From positions 1-64,000 of the forward strand of contig CAXTRK010000008.1 of assembly GCA_964246745.1 (NCBI GenBank): a stretch of DNA of 64,000 nucleotides. The letters are read 5' to 3'. A program made the position numbers and the translations under genes. Positions within the stretch are counted from its first letter, which is position 1; the number at the start of each line of letters is the position of its first letter. The notes beneath the pieces are model-generated. The model did not search any database. It was not told the origin of the DNA and worked only from the letters and a program-made list of their open reading frames with translations. Of this stretch, positions 63,105-64,000 are shown one piece after another. This DNA is from Lichenicoccus sp964246745. Lineage in GTDB: Bacteria > Pseudomonadota > Alphaproteobacteria > Acetobacterales > Acetobacteraceae.

Positions 63105-64000
63105 TGCGCATCCGCCCAATTCAAGCCGCGTCCGGTCTCGACGACGAGCGGCACCGAGAGGCTGGCCGCGCCCTCCATGACGCGCCTGACCACGCCCGAG
63201 AGCGTCTCGGCTTCCGCTTCCGGCGCTTCGAACAGCAGTTCGTCGTGCACCTGCAGCAGCATGCGCGCGTTCAGCCCCGCGCCCCGCAGCGCCGCGGGCA
63301 TGCGCACCATGGCGCGCTTGATGATATCGGCGGCGCCGCCCTGCAACGGCGCGTTGCTGGCCTGCCGTTCGGCATAGCCGCGTCGGGCGGGGTTCTTGTC
63401 GGCGATGCCGGGCACCCAGCAGCGGCGGCCGAACAAGGTGAGAACGTAGCCGTGGGCGCGGGCTTCCTCGCGTGTGCGTTCCATGAAGGCGCGTATGCCG
63501 GGGTAGCGCGCGAAATAGGCGTCGATGTAGGCGCGGGCCTCGCCGGGCGCCACACCGAGCTGGCGGCCGAGGCCGAAGGCGCTGATGCCGTAGATGATGC
63601 CGAAGTTGATCGCCTTGGCGCGACGGCGGGTTGCCGGGTCCATGCTCTCGATCGGCACCCCGAACACTTCGCTCGCGGTGCGGGCGTGGATGTCCTGGCC
63701 GGTGGCGAAGGCTTCCTTGAGTGCGGGGATGTCGGCCGCGTGCGCGAGCAGCCGCAACTCGATCTGCGAGTAGTCGGCGGAGACCAGAACATGGCCGGGG
63801 GCGGCGATGAAGGCGCGCCGGATGCGGCCGCCCTCCTCGGTGCGGATCGGAATATTCTGCAGGTTCGGGTCGTTCGAGGACAGCCGGCCGGTCGAGGTGA
63901 TCGCCATCTGGAACGAGGTATGCACACGCCTGGTGTCCGGGTTGATTTCGTCCACAAGCGCGTCGGCGTAGGTTGATTTCAGCTTGGCGAGCTGGCGCCA
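63101..64000 (-). CDS. polA: DNA polymerase I, C-terminal part (cut by window end)
   Basis: The last ~300 residues of the family A polymerase domain. Motif A (VSADYSQIELRLLAH) holds the catalytic Asp, the O-helix (RRRAKAINFGIIYGISAFG) binds dNTP, and motif C (LLQVHDELLFEAP) holds the second Asp; TSTGRLSSNDPNLQNIP precedes them. The residue after the O-helix Lys is the usual Phe-containing pattern, so normal dNTP selection is expected. The gene continues beyond base 64000. Its stop overlaps the start of the peptide-binding protein gene. Confidence 0.97.
   Translation of the reverse strand, partial: WRQLAKLKSTYADALVDEINPDTRRVHTSFQMAITSTGRLSSNDPNLQNIPIRTEEGGRIRRAFIAAPGHVLVSADYSQIELRLLAHAADIPALKEAFATGQDIHARTASEVFGVPIESMDPATRRRAKAINFGIIYGISAFGLGRQLGVAPGEARAYIDAYFARYPGIRAFMERTREEARAHGYVLTLFGRRCWVPGIADKNPARRGYAERQASNAPLQGGAADIIKRAMVRMPAALRGAGLNARMLLQVHDELLFEAPEAEAETLSGVVRRVMEGAASLSVPLVVETGRGLNWADAH

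Overview
The window is GC-rich bacterial DNA, gene-dense, with coupled operons on both strands. Gene content points to an alphaproteobacterium, most likely an acetic-acid-bacteria relative (Acetobacteraceae/Rhodospirillales). The reasons are the orders folK-rpoZ-rel-acpS-lepB-rnc-era and pyrH-frr-uppS-cdsA-dxr-rseP-bamA-skp-lpxD-fabZ-lpxA-lpxI, and LpxI in place of LpxH. This is inference from gene order and protein style; no search was run. No rRNA, tRNA or CRISPR array was recognised.

Layout. 1-66: a poly-C stretch that looks like a damaged sequence end. 67-5244: a truncated TrmJ-type methyltransferase, cysS, a CPA1 Na+/H+ antiporter, an MFS exporter and a small membrane protein. 5300-10968: an accessory island with a broken MntA/HepT toxin-antitoxin pair, an integrase remnant, an intact and visibly lower-GC restriction-modification module (HTH-methylase-specificity fusion, PD-(D/E)XK nuclease, XRE regulator with a perfect palindromic operator), and a decayed relaxase-like reading frame. 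10987-18033 (minus): a coupled eight-gene operon joining a periplasmic binding protein, a membrane cytochrome b and a molybdopterin oxidoreductase to sugar/nucleotidyl-transfer enzymes, a radical SAM protein, two glycosyltransferases and a dehydrogenase. 18120-20891: ftsK. 21071-21650: hicAB. 21820-27923 (minus): an RND pump with adaptor, followed by a histone-deacetylase-like hydrolase and an SMP-30 lactonase.

28085-40915 (minus) is the envelope superoperon: UMP kinase, ribosome recycling, undecaprenyl-PP synthesis, CDP-DAG, DXP reductoisomerase, site-2 protease, BamA, Skp, lipid A acyltransferases, FabZ and LpxI, ending in glyoxalase I. 41064-43025 is an AI-2E-type transporter with an unusual C-terminal domain. 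43132-43685 is a ParDE-type pair. 43710-50021 (minus) is the housekeeping block folK-rpoZ-rel-acpS-lepB-rnc-era. 50087-52221 (plus) holds a NYN-domain protein, a family 5-like uracil-DNA glycosylase and a PhzF enzyme.

52547-63104 is a peptide/amino-acid uptake locus. A Dpp-type ABC importer is split into two minus-strand units (binding protein-permease; permease-ATPase-ATPase-ilvE). Between them lies a plus-strand pair: a TonB-dependent receptor and an aminotransferase carrying a Tat-like export signal. The window ends inside polA.

Two global habits stand out. One is very tight coupling through NTGA four-base overlaps, with frequent TTG starts. The other is recurrent 14-18 bp imperfect tandem duplications at or near gene boundaries.
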